From the NCBI RefSeq assembly GCF_014207135.1, contig NZ_JACHCC010000005.1, positions 1-64,000 on the forward strand: DNA of 64,000 nt, read 5' to 3'. The translations under genes and the position numbers were made by a program. The stretch is from Pedobacter cryoconitis. Its GTDB lineage: Bacteria; Bacteroidota; Bacteroidia; Sphingobacteriales; Sphingobacteriaceae. Positions 17,592 to 26,506 of this stretch are shown piece by piece (positions within the stretch are counted from its first letter, which is position 1; every line of letters begins with the position of its first letter). Below the pieces are notes generated by a model. It was not told the origin of the DNA. It searched no databases and worked only from the letters and a program-made list of their open reading frames with translations.

Positions 17592-18800
17592 CTAAATATC
17601 AAGTTCTATCGCATTTGCTGCATAATCAACCTTTTGCTGTAGTTTACCTACGAAAGCCATCACTATTTTTTTTCTCCAGGGCATATACTTCATCGCCCGC
17701 AGGAATAAATTCTGCATAAAAATCGCTGTTTTTGTTTTAGCAATCATCTGATCGAGCACAGTCAGCCCCAACTCCTGGTTTATCCTGATATACTCACTCA
17801 TTTTTCTGCTGTAATTCTCAAAAGCCTCCTGATAACTGGCACATTTAGCTAATTCACAAGCCAATACATAAGCTCCTACCATTGCCAGACTGGTACCTTG
17901 TCCTGAAGCCGGAGAAGGACAATATCCTGCATCTCCGAGTAAAACGGTTCTTCCCTTGAAAAGCTCCGGGGCGTGAATCTGACTGATCGCATCAAAATAA
18001 AAATCCGGGCTCCCTGGCATCGCTTTCAGAATAGCAGGAAGCTCCCACTCCTCATTTTTAAAATTTTCAGTCAGGATTTCCTGCTGTTTTCCGATATCTC
18101 TGGAATCATGATTTTGACCTGAAAAAAGAAGCAATGCCTTTGAGGGCTCATCTTTATGGATATTAAACACATTAACTACTTTTCCCGGGCTCTGCAATCC
18201 AATTTCTTCCTGGTCGAGCTTTAATGCATTGGGAATGGAGAAAATGGAAATATAATAACCAAGATGTTTAACAAACTCCTCCTCTTTAGCGAAGACCAGT
18301 TTTCTGACATTAGACCTCAGTCCGTCGGCCGCTACCAATAAATCAAAATTGCGCACTTCTCCATTCTGGAAACAAACTTTAACTCCATCGGTTTCTTCTT
18401 CAACTGTTTTAATGGAATGATCAAAGAGGTATTCTACATGATCTTGAGTCTGTTCGTATAAGATCTCCGAGAGATCTCCACGGAGTATTTCTATATCGCG
18501 CTCCTGCCTCATCCCAAATTCATCAGGATCAAAACTTGCAATTACATTTCCTTTTTTATTGATAAGCTGGGATTGCCGGATCCTTACAGCCTTTTGACGG
18601 ATAAGATCTGAAATACCCATACGCTCTGCTACAGTAACGGCTACTCCTCTAATATCCACCCTGTAACCACCTTTACGAAGCTCTGGGGCATGCTCTATGA
18701 TAGTGACCTTAAAGCCATATTTGTTGAGCCAAAAGGCTAATGCCGGCCCGGCAATACTGGCTCCAGAAATGAGTACGTGTTTACAGTTATGATTATCCAT
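17592..18800 (-). CDS. FAD-dependent monooxygenase, TetX/PHBH-like
   Basis: A 402-residue group A flavoprotein monooxygenase. The start at 18800 (MDNHNCKHVLISG) is preferred; the open frame upstream is not protein-like. Motifs: SGASIAGPALAFWLNKYGF (FAD Rossmann loop, GxGxxG-like with Ser in place of the first Gly), DLLVAADGLRSNVRK (the DG motif) and VLLGDAGYCPSPASGQG (FAD ribityl-binding GD motif). The family hydroxylates aromatic or polycyclic compounds such as tetracyclines, but these motifs do not show the substrate. The nearest neighbours are a PNGase-like gene and a 260-base repeat region. Confidence 0.92.
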   Translation of the reverse strand: MDNHNCKHVLISGASIAGPALAFWLNKYGFKVTIIEHAPELRKGGYRVDIRGVAVTVAERMGISDLIRQKAVRIRQSQLINKKGNVIASFDPDEFGMRQERDIEILRGDLSEILYEQTQDHVEYLFDHSIKTVEEETDGVKVCFQNGEVRNFDLLVAADGLRSNVRKLVFAKEEEFVKHLGYYISIFSIPNALKLDQEEIGLQSPGKVVNVFNIHKDEPSKALLLFSGQNHDSRDIGKQQEILTENFKNEEWELPAILKAMPGSPDFYFDAISQIHAPELFKGRTVLLGDAGYCPSPASGQGTSLAMVGAYVLACELAKCASYQEAFENYSRKMSEYIRINQELGLTVLDQMIAKTKTAIFMQNLFLRAMKYMPWRKKIVMAFVGKLQQKVDYAANAIELDI

Positions 18801-19114
18801 GGAAATGAATTCAAATATCAGCGAATTTAAGTACCACCGAAGGACATTCATCTAATCAAAGCGCAAACACCACATTAAACTCGGTCAAACGGATATTTTT
18901 AAGGGTGAATATCCTTGTATCCAAATAAAGTACTAGTTAGGATGTGGTCGGCTACCGTTGGGGTAGTGTTCGAGATGAGGCCAACATGAGGCCAACATTA
19001 CCCCACGTTGAGGCCACCTTTTACTTAGGAAAAACGTGGCCTCACCATACACGCGGGATACCCTGAATATGGACTCATCCAGAACAGTACTACTATTTAA
19101 CCAGAATAGTACAG
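18801..19114. other. Intergenic region with nested repeats
   Basis: No gene is seen. The central part (18957-19044) holds an 11-base tandem repeat and two nested inverted repeats described separately. The rest is unremarkable. Confidence 0.6.
18957..19044. repeat. Structured repeat: tandem 11-mer inside nested hairpins
   Basis: ATGAGGCCAAC is repeated head to tail at 18975-18985 and 18986-18996. The tandem pair is flanked by an inverted repeat made of GGGGTAGTGTT and AACATTACCCC (one G-T pair). A second inverted repeat, TGAGGCCAC (19009-19017) and GTGGCCTCA (19036-19044), shares the GAGGCCA core. The whole could fold into two adjacent hairpins. Possible explanations are a terminator, a small mobile or REP-like element, or a protein-binding site. 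Confidence 0.6.
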
Positions 19115-20662
19115 CTACTTTTCATTCCTGTCAACCGGCAATCTTTCGTAACGGTTGGTAATCGACCATGCGTCATAAAAAACAAGTTTCATTCTCTTTG
19201 CCATCAATTCATAGTTAATCTTATCTGCTGTATCAGAAGGTTGATGATAGTCTGCATGGATACCATCGAAAAAGAAGATAATGGGGATCCTGTTTTTGGC
19301 AAAATTATAATGATCAGAACGGTAATAGATCTTCTCGGCATCGTTCGGGGCATTGTATTTATAATCGAGGTTAAGGTTGACATAAGCCTTATTGTTTCCT
19401 TCATTGACAAGACGTAATACAGAGCTCAGTTTATCATCACCAATAATATAAAGATAATTGGGATCATTTTCATGAAGTGGATCTATTCGTCCGATCATAT
19501 CGGTATTTAAATCGGCAATCGTATTCACCAAAGGATATACGGGATGTGTTGTATAATAGTCTGAACCCCATAAACCTTCTTCTTCTCCCGAAACATTCAT
19601 AAAAAGTACACTGCGGCGCGGCCCATGACCAGCTGCTTTAGCTGCTGCGAACTCCCTGGCCATTTCCAATACGGCAACAGTACCCGAACCATTATCATCA
19701 GCTCCGTAAAATATTTTTCCGTTACGTACACCTAAATGATCATAGTGAGCAGATATGATGAGTAATTCATCTTTTCTATCAGTCCCTGGCAAATAGGCCA
19801 TCACATTACTGGCCTGTATATTTTTGTGGCTGACTTGCTGTGAGGTAAACAAGGAAATCAACGCATGAAAACCGGCAGGATGTATTTTTCCTGCTGATCC
19901 TACCAACCTGTCGTAATTGCTTCCTGCTATTACTTTTGCCATTTCCTTAGAAATTATATAGACATTCATGGAAATACTGTCTTTAGCATCTGGCACCAGC
20001 CTGATCGGGCTGATGAATTTATTCTTCCAGATAAAATTCGTATCTATAATGAACAACACTTTAGCTTCCAGCTTTGCTGCAGCCTGCGCTTTCAGTTTCA
20101 CTCCGGCACTTAAGCTACTCCAGCGGGACGGACGTTTGGTATGGGTAAATAAATATGTCTTATCCTCCATTTGCGGCTCACCTGTCAGTACAAGAAGAGC
20201 CTTGCCTTTTGCAACAACATCTTTCAAATCATTGTAGGCAGAATCAGAAATGCCATAACCACCCCAAACAACCTCTAAATCGGATTGAATTGTTCCATTA
20301 CTATTTATTGATGCAGGCAGCGTATAATCCTCACCGTATTTAAACGCCTTTCCGTTTATTTGCAAAGTACTTTCTGCAACGCTGTCTTTGATCAGCGGAT
20401 AATATTGAAAATAACTACCGTTATTACCGGGTTGTAAGCCAATCTGTTTATAGTAGTCTGCAATAAAGCCTGCTGCCCTTGCTTGTCCCGGAGTACCTGT
20501 TTCACGGCCTTCCATTTCTGCACCTGCAATAATGGACAGGTTCTTTTTCAGGTTTTCTGTTTTAATATCGTCAGCAAACTTAACCGCTTCTTTATACGCC
20601 ACCTGGGCATCAACCGAAGCGAGCCCCAGGAAGTAAAAAACAAAACAGGTGATGGCTTTCAT
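19115..20662 (-). CDS. Secreted M28-family zinc aminopeptidase
   Basis: A 515-residue exported metallopeptidase. The start at 20662 yields MKAITCFVFYFLGLASVDAQ. A PA-like insertion domain (about 120-280) precedes the catalytic domain. All zinc ligands and the catalytic acid are visible in order: SAHYDH, GADDNGSGTVA, GEEEGLWGS, LNTDMIGRI and YRSDHYNF. Family members release N-terminal amino acids from peptides; some act on glutaminyl or folate-like substrates. It is followed on the minus strand by the repeat region; upstream, 45 bases away, lies the DUF2911 gene on the same strand, suggesting an operon. Confidence 0.94.
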   Translation of the reverse strand: MKAITCFVFYFLGLASVDAQVAYKEAVKFADDIKTENLKKNLSIIAGAEMEGRETGTPGQARAAGFIADYYKQIGLQPGNNGSYFQYYPLIKDSVAESTLQINGKAFKYGEDYTLPASINSNGTIQSDLEVVWGGYGISDSAYNDLKDVVAKGKALLVLTGEPQMEDKTYLFTHTKRPSRWSSLSAGVKLKAQAAAKLEAKVLFIIDTNFIWKNKFISPIRLVPDAKDSISMNVYIISKEMAKVIAGSNYDRLVGSAGKIHPAGFHALISLFTSQQVSHKNIQASNVMAYLPGTDRKDELLIISAHYDHLGVRNGKIFYGADDNGSGTVAVLEMAREFAAAKAAGHGPRRSVLFMNVSGEEEGLWGSDYYTTHPVYPLVNTIADLNTDMIGRIDPLHENDPNYLYIIGDDKLSSVLRLVNEGNNKAYVNLNLDYKYNAPNDAEKIYYRSDHYNFAKNRIPIIFFFDGIHADYHQPSDTADKINYELMAKRMKLVFYDAWSITNRYERLPVDRNEK

Positions 20663-20707
20663 CTTCAAGATTTTGATCATTGTTACAAGAATTTACAACC
20701 AGCGGAT

Positions 20708-21226
20708 TTATTTAATAGAAACAGGTACAGATAGATTTTCCCAATCCAATAAGAAACCACCAGAGGTGATATGATACACTAACATTTCCTGTTTCATAGC
20801 TGCTTTCTTTGGTTTTACAGTTACACGTAACTGATCCTTTGACTGGTCATATTTGAAAGCACCCCACTGTATGGGAACATTATTGAATACAGCTATCCAC
20901 TGATCATTTTCCTTCGGGATCAGAAAGAAAGCATATTTCCCAGCAGGTAACAATTTCCCTTGTACCTTGATATCTCTGGTAGTTTCAAAAGTAGTAGCCT
21001 CATTAGCACCTGCCCGCCATACAGAATCATAAGGAACTAGTCCTCCCCATATCTTACGGTCCTTCACTGAAGGGCTACTGTAATGAATCGTGATAGTTGC
21101 TTTTTTAATCATCCCTGTTGCTGTTTCGGGCGGGCTTACCCTTGGCTTTTTGTTTTGAGCAAATGCTCCGGTCGAGATTACCGTTACCATTAAAGACAGG
21201 AACAGGATATTTCTGATTTTTTTCAT
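20708..21226 (-). CDS. DUF2911-family secreted protein
   Basis: A 172-residue protein with a signal peptide ending at GAFAQ. It follows the DUF2911 pattern: SPPETATGMI near the start, the repeated ITIHYSSPSVKDRKIWGGLVPYD-type segment (here about residues 45-66), WRAGANEAT, and GKYAFFLIP. The family is widespread in Bacteroidota and of unknown function. It precedes the M28 peptidase on the same strand by 45 bases, so the two are probably transcribed together from the promoter at 21283. Confidence 0.9.
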   Translation of the reverse strand: MKKIRNILFLSLMVTVISTGAFAQNKKPRVSPPETATGMIKKATITIHYSSPSVKDRKIWGGLVPYDSVWRAGANEATTFETTRDIKVQGKLLPAGKYAFFLIPKENDQWIAVFNNVPIQWGAFKYDQSKDQLRVTVKPKKAAMKQEMLVYHITSGGFLLDWENLSVPVSIK

Positions 21227-21282
21227 AAAAAATTATTTACTGGTGTTACAAAATGTCTTTATTTCTGTGCTAAAGACCATAA

Positions 21283-21313
21283 CAAAAGTAAACGGCAGCC
21301 TTTCGCCGCCGTT
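21283..21313 (-). promoter_or_regulatory. Promoter of the DUF2911/M28 operon with an inverted repeat
   Basis: On the minus strand 21283-21290 reads TACTTTTG, an exact -7 match. Directly upstream, AACGGC (21291-21296) and GCCGTT (21308-21313) form an inverted repeat with an 11-base spacer lying across the -33 region, a likely operator. The AraC gene at 21521 lies further upstream. Confidence 0.5.
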
Positions 21314-21520
21314 GTATAATTCTTCACTTATTCTGTACTTTTCTGAATGATGGAGTTAGAAGATTACAAGCCCATGAAAGAATAAGTTAGCCGTTTACGA
21401 AAAAACTATTTCACTTGGGCAGATGGCCTTTTTCCTGAAAAAATTGAAAAAGTTGTTCACCAGAGAAAGCTATGATTCAATAAACTTAAAATCTTACTTC
21501 GATAATTCCGCGATTGTCCC
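21314..21520. other. Gap between DUF2911 and AraC genes
   Basis: About 200 bases without a supported gene. A short open frame on the plus strand enters the AraC gene out of phase and is not protein-like. No further site is evident. Confidence 0.4.
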
Positions 21521-22360
21521 TTACGCGAACTTCTTTCTATACTCGGACGGGCTTACTCCTTTATGTTTTTTAAAAGCCCTGTTCAGATGGCTTTCATCAG
21601 TAAAATTAAGTTCAAAAGCAATCTCGTTAATCCGCATATCGCTATTTAAAAGTCTGGACTCGATCAATCTTAATTTGTAGTTGGAGATGTACTGTTGTAA
21701 GGTTTCTCCTGTCTGTTTCTTAAAATAACGGCCTAAATAACTCAGGGAAATACCTAATTGATTACCCATCTTTTCTACTCTTAATTTTTCCTGTTCAAAT
21801 ATATTCTCCTGGATATAATGCAAAATATCCAATACCGCCTCTCCGGTACTTTCTTTGACATTTTTAGGCAGCTTAAGGGCAATATTCCTGGCTACGATAA
21901 GTATTAGTGTATTTACAATCTGCTGGATGATTTTGTTACAATAGATCTGTCCGTAAGTATTTTCCTTATCAATACAGTCTACCAAAGAGGCTACAACTGG
22001 CTTATCTGCTGCATTTTTTAAAATACACCCGGGCCTGTGACTGGCATTCTGGAGTATATTTTCCATATGTTGTATCCAGTCATTGTCTTTATTGGCTTTA
22101 GGCTTGATATAAACATCATTGAAGTTTAAAAAGAAAAATGAAGTTTCCTTCTCTATTTTAAATGAATAGCTATCCGCAGGTGTAATTAAAAACATGTTCC
22201 CCTTACGATAGTTAAAATGGTGTTTGTTCATAAACTGAACACCCGTTCCGTCTATGATATAGATGAGCTTGAAAAAGTTATTTTTATAAACTGATGTAGG
22301 AAACACTTCCAGTTTCCTGAAATCAATCTCGAAGGGATCATATAAATATTCTCTGGCCAT
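21521..22360 (-). CDS. AraC-family transcriptional regulator
   Basis: A 279-residue regulator with an N-terminal cupin-like domain (FPTSVYKNNFFKLIYIIDG, MFLITPADSYSF) and a C-terminal double helix-turn-helix: EKMGNQLGISLSYLGRYFKKQTG (about 200-222) and MRINEIAFELNFTDESHLNRAFKKHKG (about 245-270). The cupin fits small-molecule sensing. It begins 47 bases after the stop of the TonB-linked receptor gene on the same strand, so the receptor and regulator may be co-transcribed. The ligand is unknown. Confidence 0.92.
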   Translation of the reverse strand: MAREYLYDPFEIDFRKLEVFPTSVYKNNFFKLIYIIDGTGVQFMNKHHFNYRKGNMFLITPADSYSFKIEKETSFFFLNFNDVYIKPKANKDNDWIQHMENILQNASHRPGCILKNAADKPVVASLVDCIDKENTYGQIYCNKIIQQIVNTLILIVARNIALKLPKNVKESTGEAVLDILHYIQENIFEQEKLRVEKMGNQLGISLSYLGRYFKKQTGETLQQYISNYKLRLIESRLLNSDMRINEIAFELNFTDESHLNRAFKKHKGVSPSEYRKKFA

Positions 22361-22406
22361 AGTACTTAAAGTTACAGATAAAACGTCAACACAGTTTAAA
22401 TTTGTA

Positions 22407-24872
22407 TTAGTTCTCCTGATGTTCAGTACTATGCTCTATTTTCTTTGCTTTAAAAATATCTTTTCCAAAGTTATAGGTAAGGCTGACGCTTGCTCTTGCC
22501 CGGATAGTCCTCCTTTCAAAATCAAGTAACACATCATTACTTGTTCTTGTAAAGCTCCACTTTCGGGTATTCAAAATATCCCGTCCGTTGATTGTAATAA
22601 ATGCTTTGTTTTTAAGGATGCTGATTTTTGTTCCGGCATCAATGCCATAAATTGCATGGTTGCTGTCCTGAGCTATCACATTGGCCGCCTGATAATCTCC
22701 CCGCAGCTGAAGAGAGATATTCTTTGTGATCAGGAAATTATTGGTGAGGTTGACATTCCAGCTAAACCCGCTGCTTTTAGCAATCCCATAGACTGGTGCG
22801 GCATCCGTTTTATTCTCGTACAGGTTTGTATTCAACGTAAAATCCCATCCCTTTATGAATCTGAAACGACCGATAATTTCAAGACCTCCTGTATAAGCAT
22901 GTGGGATATTCTCAGAGATAGTCGTAATAATCCCGTTTACCGGCCCGGTTTCAAGGTGCTGAATAAAGTCATTGGTTATACGATAGTAAAGACTTGAAGT
23001 AAGATTTACTTTGCTCCAGTTCCTGCTATATCCGAATTCAAATGCATGAATATCCTGAGGTAAGATATTGGGATTACCCACATCGTAGTTGACAGGATCG
23101 GAAATATCAGGAATAGGGCTATAATTACGGGGACTTGGACGGGTAACCCTTCTTGCATAATTGAATTGCAGCTGCTGATCACCCCCTAGTTTTTGTATAA
23201 GGGTTACGCTCGGATATAACCTGGTATTGATTACTTTGACCGGAAGGGTATATGGAACCGCGGTGGTATCATATCCTTTGACATTACCCTTTAATATAGC
23301 ATCCTCCCCTCTTAGTCCAATCTGGTAACTAAAATTATTTATTTGGTTCTGGTAATTGACATACAGCGCATGAATCTGATCTTTACTATAAAAAAGGTTA
23401 CTCAAGGTATAGTATTCATCATAATTCCCAGTCGTGTTATTGAGGTTATAAACCAGTTGATTCCGGTTATCAGTACGGATCTGACTACGATAACCCACAT
23501 CCAGATTTCCTGTTCCTATAGGTAATACATAATCGGTTTGTATGTTGTAATAACTATTACTGTTATCACTGAGCGGACGAAGAACACCTGTAACAAGCTC
23601 ATCGGGCTGATTAGCGCCGATATTCCGGGTATTGGAATCAAAGCTTTGGACGCTATTACCTGTTCCATGTGCATAGCCGATACTTACCGTTAATTCTTCC
23701 TTCGGCTTATTGAATGTTTTGACGAAATCAATATTGAGATTATAAGTAGTTCCCTTGCTATCTGTGAGGTTTTTACTATTGATAGTTTGAATAACCGAAT
23801 GATCAGCAGCAGATTGGTTTATGCTTAAGGTTTCATCTTTATTCAGTCTGTTTGAATTAAAACCTCCCGAAAAACTCAATTGGGTTTTAGGATTGATAAA
23901 ATAATCAACACCTGCCTTAACATTGTGTATCTTATTAATCGTAACAGACGGAAACGTTTCATCCGAATAAACAACAGGCCCCTCCGGGTTCAGAAACTGA
24001 ATAACCTGCCTTCCGTTACTCCATGTATCGCTTCGTTGAAAATCATAATTGGTGTAAACGTTTACCTTACTGTTTTCAAAGCTTAAGTTAAGGCCTCCGT
24101 TGTAATTACCCCTCGTACCGGCAGATCCATTGACTGAACCATTAAATCCCAGTCTTTTATTCTTTTTCAGGATGATATTAATAATCCCTGAGTCTCCCTC
24201 TGCATCATATTTAGCTGAAGGGTTCGTAATAACTTCAATGCTTTCTATAGAACTCGCCGGTAAGGACTGAAGTATTTGTGTGATATCCCCACCTGCAATC
24301 AGGGAGGGCTTACCGTCTATTAAAACGTGTACATTGGCAGAACCTCTCAGGTTTACTTTACCACCCCCGTCTACGATTATAGTTGGTATATTTTGCAACA
24401 GATCTGTCGCGGTTCCTCCTTTACTGACCAGGCTTTGCTCTACCAGAAATTTCTTCTTCGTGATCCCTATCTGCTCATTGCTTCCGGTAGCTGTAATCGC
24501 GACTTCTTTTAGCATGCTACTCTCGGAGGCATTCATTTTGATATCACCTAAATTTATAGTCCGGTTGCCAGCTGAAATGATTAAACTATCCTTAACAAAA
24601 GTTTTATAACCTACATAACCCACTTTAAAAAGTAGTAGGCCATCGGGCAGATTATCTAAAGTAAATGCACCATTAGTATCTGACAAAGCTTCTTTCAGAA
24701 CGGCATTTGTTTTTTTATCCAGAACCACTACTGTAGCAGACTGCAGACTTTCCAGTGTCCTGGCATCTTTCAGCCGGCCATTTATTCTGCCGTTATTTTG
24801 TGCATAAGAGCTTGAGCTTAATCCCAGAAAAAATAAGATTATAGCGATTGATTGAATTGCAGTAGATTTCAT
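22407..24872 (-). CDS. TonB-dependent receptor, outer-membrane beta-barrel family
   Basis: An 821-residue outer-membrane protein. A TAnnTTTG promoter at 24878-24885 and the signal peptide MKSTAIQSIAIILFFLGLSS support the start at 24872. The N-terminal domain (INGRLKDARTLESLQSATVVV) is carboxypeptidase-regulatory-like, followed by a plug (LLQNIPTIIVDGGGKVNLRGS, VLIDGKPSLI, SIESIEVITNPSAKYDAEGDSGIINIILKK) and a barrel of the OMP_b-brl_3 type. Unlike SusC there is no partner SusD. Such receptors often take up peptides, siderophores or signalling molecules. Linked to an AraC regulator just downstream. Confidence 0.93.
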   Translation of the reverse strand: MKSTAIQSIAIILFFLGLSSSSYAQNNGRINGRLKDARTLESLQSATVVVLDKKTNAVLKEALSDTNGAFTLDNLPDGLLLFKVGYVGYKTFVKDSLIISAGNRTINLGDIKMNASESSMLKEVAITATGSNEQIGITKKKFLVEQSLVSKGGTATDLLQNIPTIIVDGGGKVNLRGSANVHVLIDGKPSLIAGGDITQILQSLPASSIESIEVITNPSAKYDAEGDSGIINIILKKNKRLGFNGSVNGSAGTRGNYNGGLNLSFENSKVNVYTNYDFQRSDTWSNGRQVIQFLNPEGPVVYSDETFPSVTINKIHNVKAGVDYFINPKTQLSFSGGFNSNRLNKDETLSINQSAADHSVIQTINSKNLTDSKGTTYNLNIDFVKTFNKPKEELTVSIGYAHGTGNSVQSFDSNTRNIGANQPDELVTGVLRPLSDNSNSYYNIQTDYVLPIGTGNLDVGYRSQIRTDNRNQLVYNLNNTTGNYDEYYTLSNLFYSKDQIHALYVNYQNQINNFSYQIGLRGEDAILKGNVKGYDTTAVPYTLPVKVINTRLYPSVTLIQKLGGDQQLQFNYARRVTRPSPRNYSPIPDISDPVNYDVGNPNILPQDIHAFEFGYSRNWSKVNLTSSLYYRITNDFIQHLETGPVNGIITTISENIPHAYTGGLEIIGRFRFIKGWDFTLNTNLYENKTDAAPVYGIAKSSGFSWNVNLTNNFLITKNISLQLRGDYQAANVIAQDSNHAIYGIDAGTKISILKNKAFITINGRDILNTRKWSFTRTSNDVLLDFERRTIRARASVSLTYNFGKDIFKAKKIEHSTEHQEN

Positions 24873-24877
24873 AAGGA

Positions 24878-24885
24878 CAAAAATA
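24878..24885 (-). promoter_or_regulatory. Receptor gene promoter -7 element
   Basis: The minus strand reads TATTTTTG, an exact match, with only 5 bases to the ATG. This fixes the start choice at 24872 and implies a leaderless transcript. Confidence 0.6.
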
Positions 24886-24946
24886 TACAGGCACAGAGGC
24901 TCATAACCTGTACATTTTTTCACTTAATCAGTACATTTAAAAAGGT

Positions 24947-25336
24947 TTAATGTGCAGAGCCTAAATCCCGGCTCGCGGCATCCCCCGAAATCAGATGTGT
25001 CAGCTCATCACAATAATATACCTTTCCATTATTAATTCTGAATTCAGCAATTACCTGGATAACTGAAGATGATCCATCTTTCATTAATGCCTCGACTACA
25101 TGATTGGAGAATACAATTTCCCCTTCTGTGATAACTGACCTGAAATCAACATGAATCGATTGTGTCCTTTCTTTCAACAGTTTCATATGTTGAATAAACT
25201 CTTCCAGACCCATGGTCTTCCCATCAACATGCTGAATATAAGAAGTGTCAAATAGCTGGCGCAAAAAAGCCTCATCAAACTCAGCAGTCCCAAATATCTT
25301 TTTGAAACCTTCGGTAATAAAAATTTTGTTATCCAT
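24947..25336 (-). CDS. SnoaL/NTF2-like protein
   Basis: A 129-residue protein with the NTF2-like cone fold: helical start (FGTAEFDEAFLRQLFDTSYIQHVDGKTMGLEEFIQHMKLL), then strands ending in IAEFRINNGKVYYCDELT. The pattern DTSYIQHVDGK matches SnoaL-like polyketide cyclase relatives and bacterial homologues of unknown role. It is separated by 120 bases from the HxlR gene on the same strand. A related, longer SnoaL gene is paired with another HxlR at 34948-35700, so the pairing is recurrent in this genome. Confidence 0.85.
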   Translation of the reverse strand: MDNKIFITEGFKKIFGTAEFDEAFLRQLFDTSYIQHVDGKTMGLEEFIQHMKLLKERTQSIHVDFRSVITEGEIVFSNHVVEALMKDGSSSVIQVIAEFRINNGKVYYCDELTHLISGDAASRDLGSAH

Positions 25337-25456
25337 TTTTTGAACAGGGTTTATTTTCTATTGCAAAGTAAAGCAGGATAAAATGATAAAAAATGGCATT
25401 ATGAGGGGAGTGCTTGGACGATCCGAGGTAAAAGATATTTACTTCTGTTTTTAAAT

Positions 25457-25819
25457 CTATATCTCTGAATCTTTTCCTTCCAATATAACTTTCAGCTGAG
25501 AGGCAAACCCCATACCCCATTGATCTACCGCCGAAATTAAAGGCAGGAGCGACTCTCCCGATGGGGTAAGAAAATACTCTACTCTTAAAGGTACTTCCGG
25601 ATAAATTGTTTTACTCAGGAGTCCATGCAACTCCAGTTCACTTAACTGTTTCTGCAATACCCGTTTAGTAATCCCATTGATCGCATTGACCAGATCTCTG
25701 GGACGTTTTATCCCCTTCGAAATCTCATCAAGTAAACAAAATTTCCATTTAGAACCTACTACTTCCATAGCAACACTTAACCCGCATTCATAATCAATTG
25801 GAATCTTTCGCTGATACAT
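25457..25819 (-). CDS. HxlR-family transcriptional regulator
   Basis: A 120-residue winged-helix regulator of the HxlR/MarR-like type. Motifs: CGLSVAMEVVGSKWKFCLLDEI (with the conserved Cys of the redox- or electrophile-sensing branch), IKRPRDLVNAINGITKRVLQKQLSELE and the wing VPLRVEYFLTPSGESLLP. It diverges from the NAD(P)H oxidoreductase at 25972. Two inverted repeats lie in the shared promoter region, one overlapping its own -7-like element, consistent with autorepression plus control of the oxidoreductase. The family responds to aldehydes, quinones or other electrophiles. Confidence 0.95.
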   Translation of the reverse strand: MYQRKIPIDYECGLSVAMEVVGSKWKFCLLDEISKGIKRPRDLVNAINGITKRVLQKQLSELELHGLLSKTIYPEVPLRVEYFLTPSGESLLPLISAVDQWGMGFASQLKVILEGKDSEI

Positions 25820-25844
25820 ACCCTTAATAATTTTATTCTTAAAG

Positions 25845-25896
25845 GTATAAAAGTATACAATCGGACAGTTTAAAGCATGGTGAATAATTTATCACC
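25845..25896. promoter_or_regulatory. Two inverted repeats in the HxlR/oxidoreductase divergent promoter
   Basis: GTATA (25845-25849) and TATAC (25854-25858) form a short palindrome overlapping a -7-like element for hxlR (minus-strand TACCTTTA at 25840-25847). GGTGA (25879-25883) and TCACC (25892-25896) form a second, 34 bases away. The first resembles HxlR operators in being AT-rich with GTA/TAC ends. Confidence 0.5.
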
Positions 25897-25917
25897 AGAT
25901 GATTAATTGAACACGTA

Positions 25918-25948
25918 TTGACCAGCCCGGCTGCATAATTCATATTTG
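25918..25948 (+). promoter_or_regulatory. Promoter of the NAD(P)H oxidoreductase
   Basis: CATATTTG at 25941-25948 is one base from TAnnTTTG, and TTG at 25918-25920 lies 20 bases upstream, the expected -33 distance. It is on the oxidoreductase side of the HxlR palindromes. Confidence 0.45.
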
Positions 25949-25971
25949 TGCCGACAAATGAAAAGCAATAA

Positions 25972-26499
25972 ATGAAAACTTTAGTAATTATTATTCATCC
26001 CGATCTTGAAAACTCTGTCATTAACAAACGATGGATTGAAGAATTAAAAAAATACCCGGAAAAGTATGAATTACATGATCTGCATAATTTGTACCCGGAT
26101 AAAATCAATATTGAACAAGAACAGCAGTTGATAGAGAATCATGATAAGATTATATTTCAATTCCCCTTTTATTGGTTTAATTGCCCGCCGCTTTTCAAAG
26201 AATGGCTGGACGTTGTATTAACTTACGGATGGGCATATGGTTCGACCAGCCCCTATAAGCTGGCCAATAAAAAAATCGCATTAGGCATTACAGCAGGTAT
26301 CAATGAAGAAGATTACACCGCTTCAGGGCGCTACAAATATACCATGGAACATTTGACTGCCCCTTTTGAGCTGACTTTCGACTATGTAAAGGCCGATTAT
26401 AAATCATTCTTTACTTTTTATGGAGCAGAACACAATGCCCGGACAGAAAGAATAGAAAAAAGTGCTAAGGATTATATCTCCTTCATAGAAACTATATAG
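25972..26499 (+). CDS. NAD(P)H-dependent flavin oxidoreductase, KefF/quinone-reductase-like
   Basis: A 175-residue flavodoxin-fold enzyme. The N-terminal phosphate loop is VIIIHPDLENSVINKRW; FQFPFYWFNCPPLFKEWLDVVLTYGWAYG (about 60-92) is the conserved FMN/quinone-pocket segment of the NQO1/KefF/MdaB group, and KIALGITAG follows. It reduces quinones or other electrophiles with two electrons, avoiding radical formation. Divergence from an electrophile-type HxlR regulator gives a coherent detoxification unit: regulator senses, enzyme reduces. Confidence 0.92.
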   Translation: MKTLVIIIHPDLENSVINKRWIEELKKYPEKYELHDLHNLYPDKINIEQEQQLIENHDKIIFQFPFYWFNCPPLFKEWLDVVLTYGWAYGSTSPYKLANKKIALGITAGINEEDYTASGRYKYTMEHLTAPFELTFDYVKADYKSFFTFYGAEHNARTERIEKSAKDYISFIETI

Positions 26500-26506
26500 T
26501 CCGGTT

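Noticed and set aside
18975..18996. Tandem repeat as plasmid-type iterons or an origin
   Set aside because: Only two tandem copies and no replication gene nearby; the window is chromosomal in character.
21423..21680. 85-residue open frame on the plus strand
   Set aside because: It begins in the gap after DUF2911 but runs antisense into the AraC gene and shows no family pattern.
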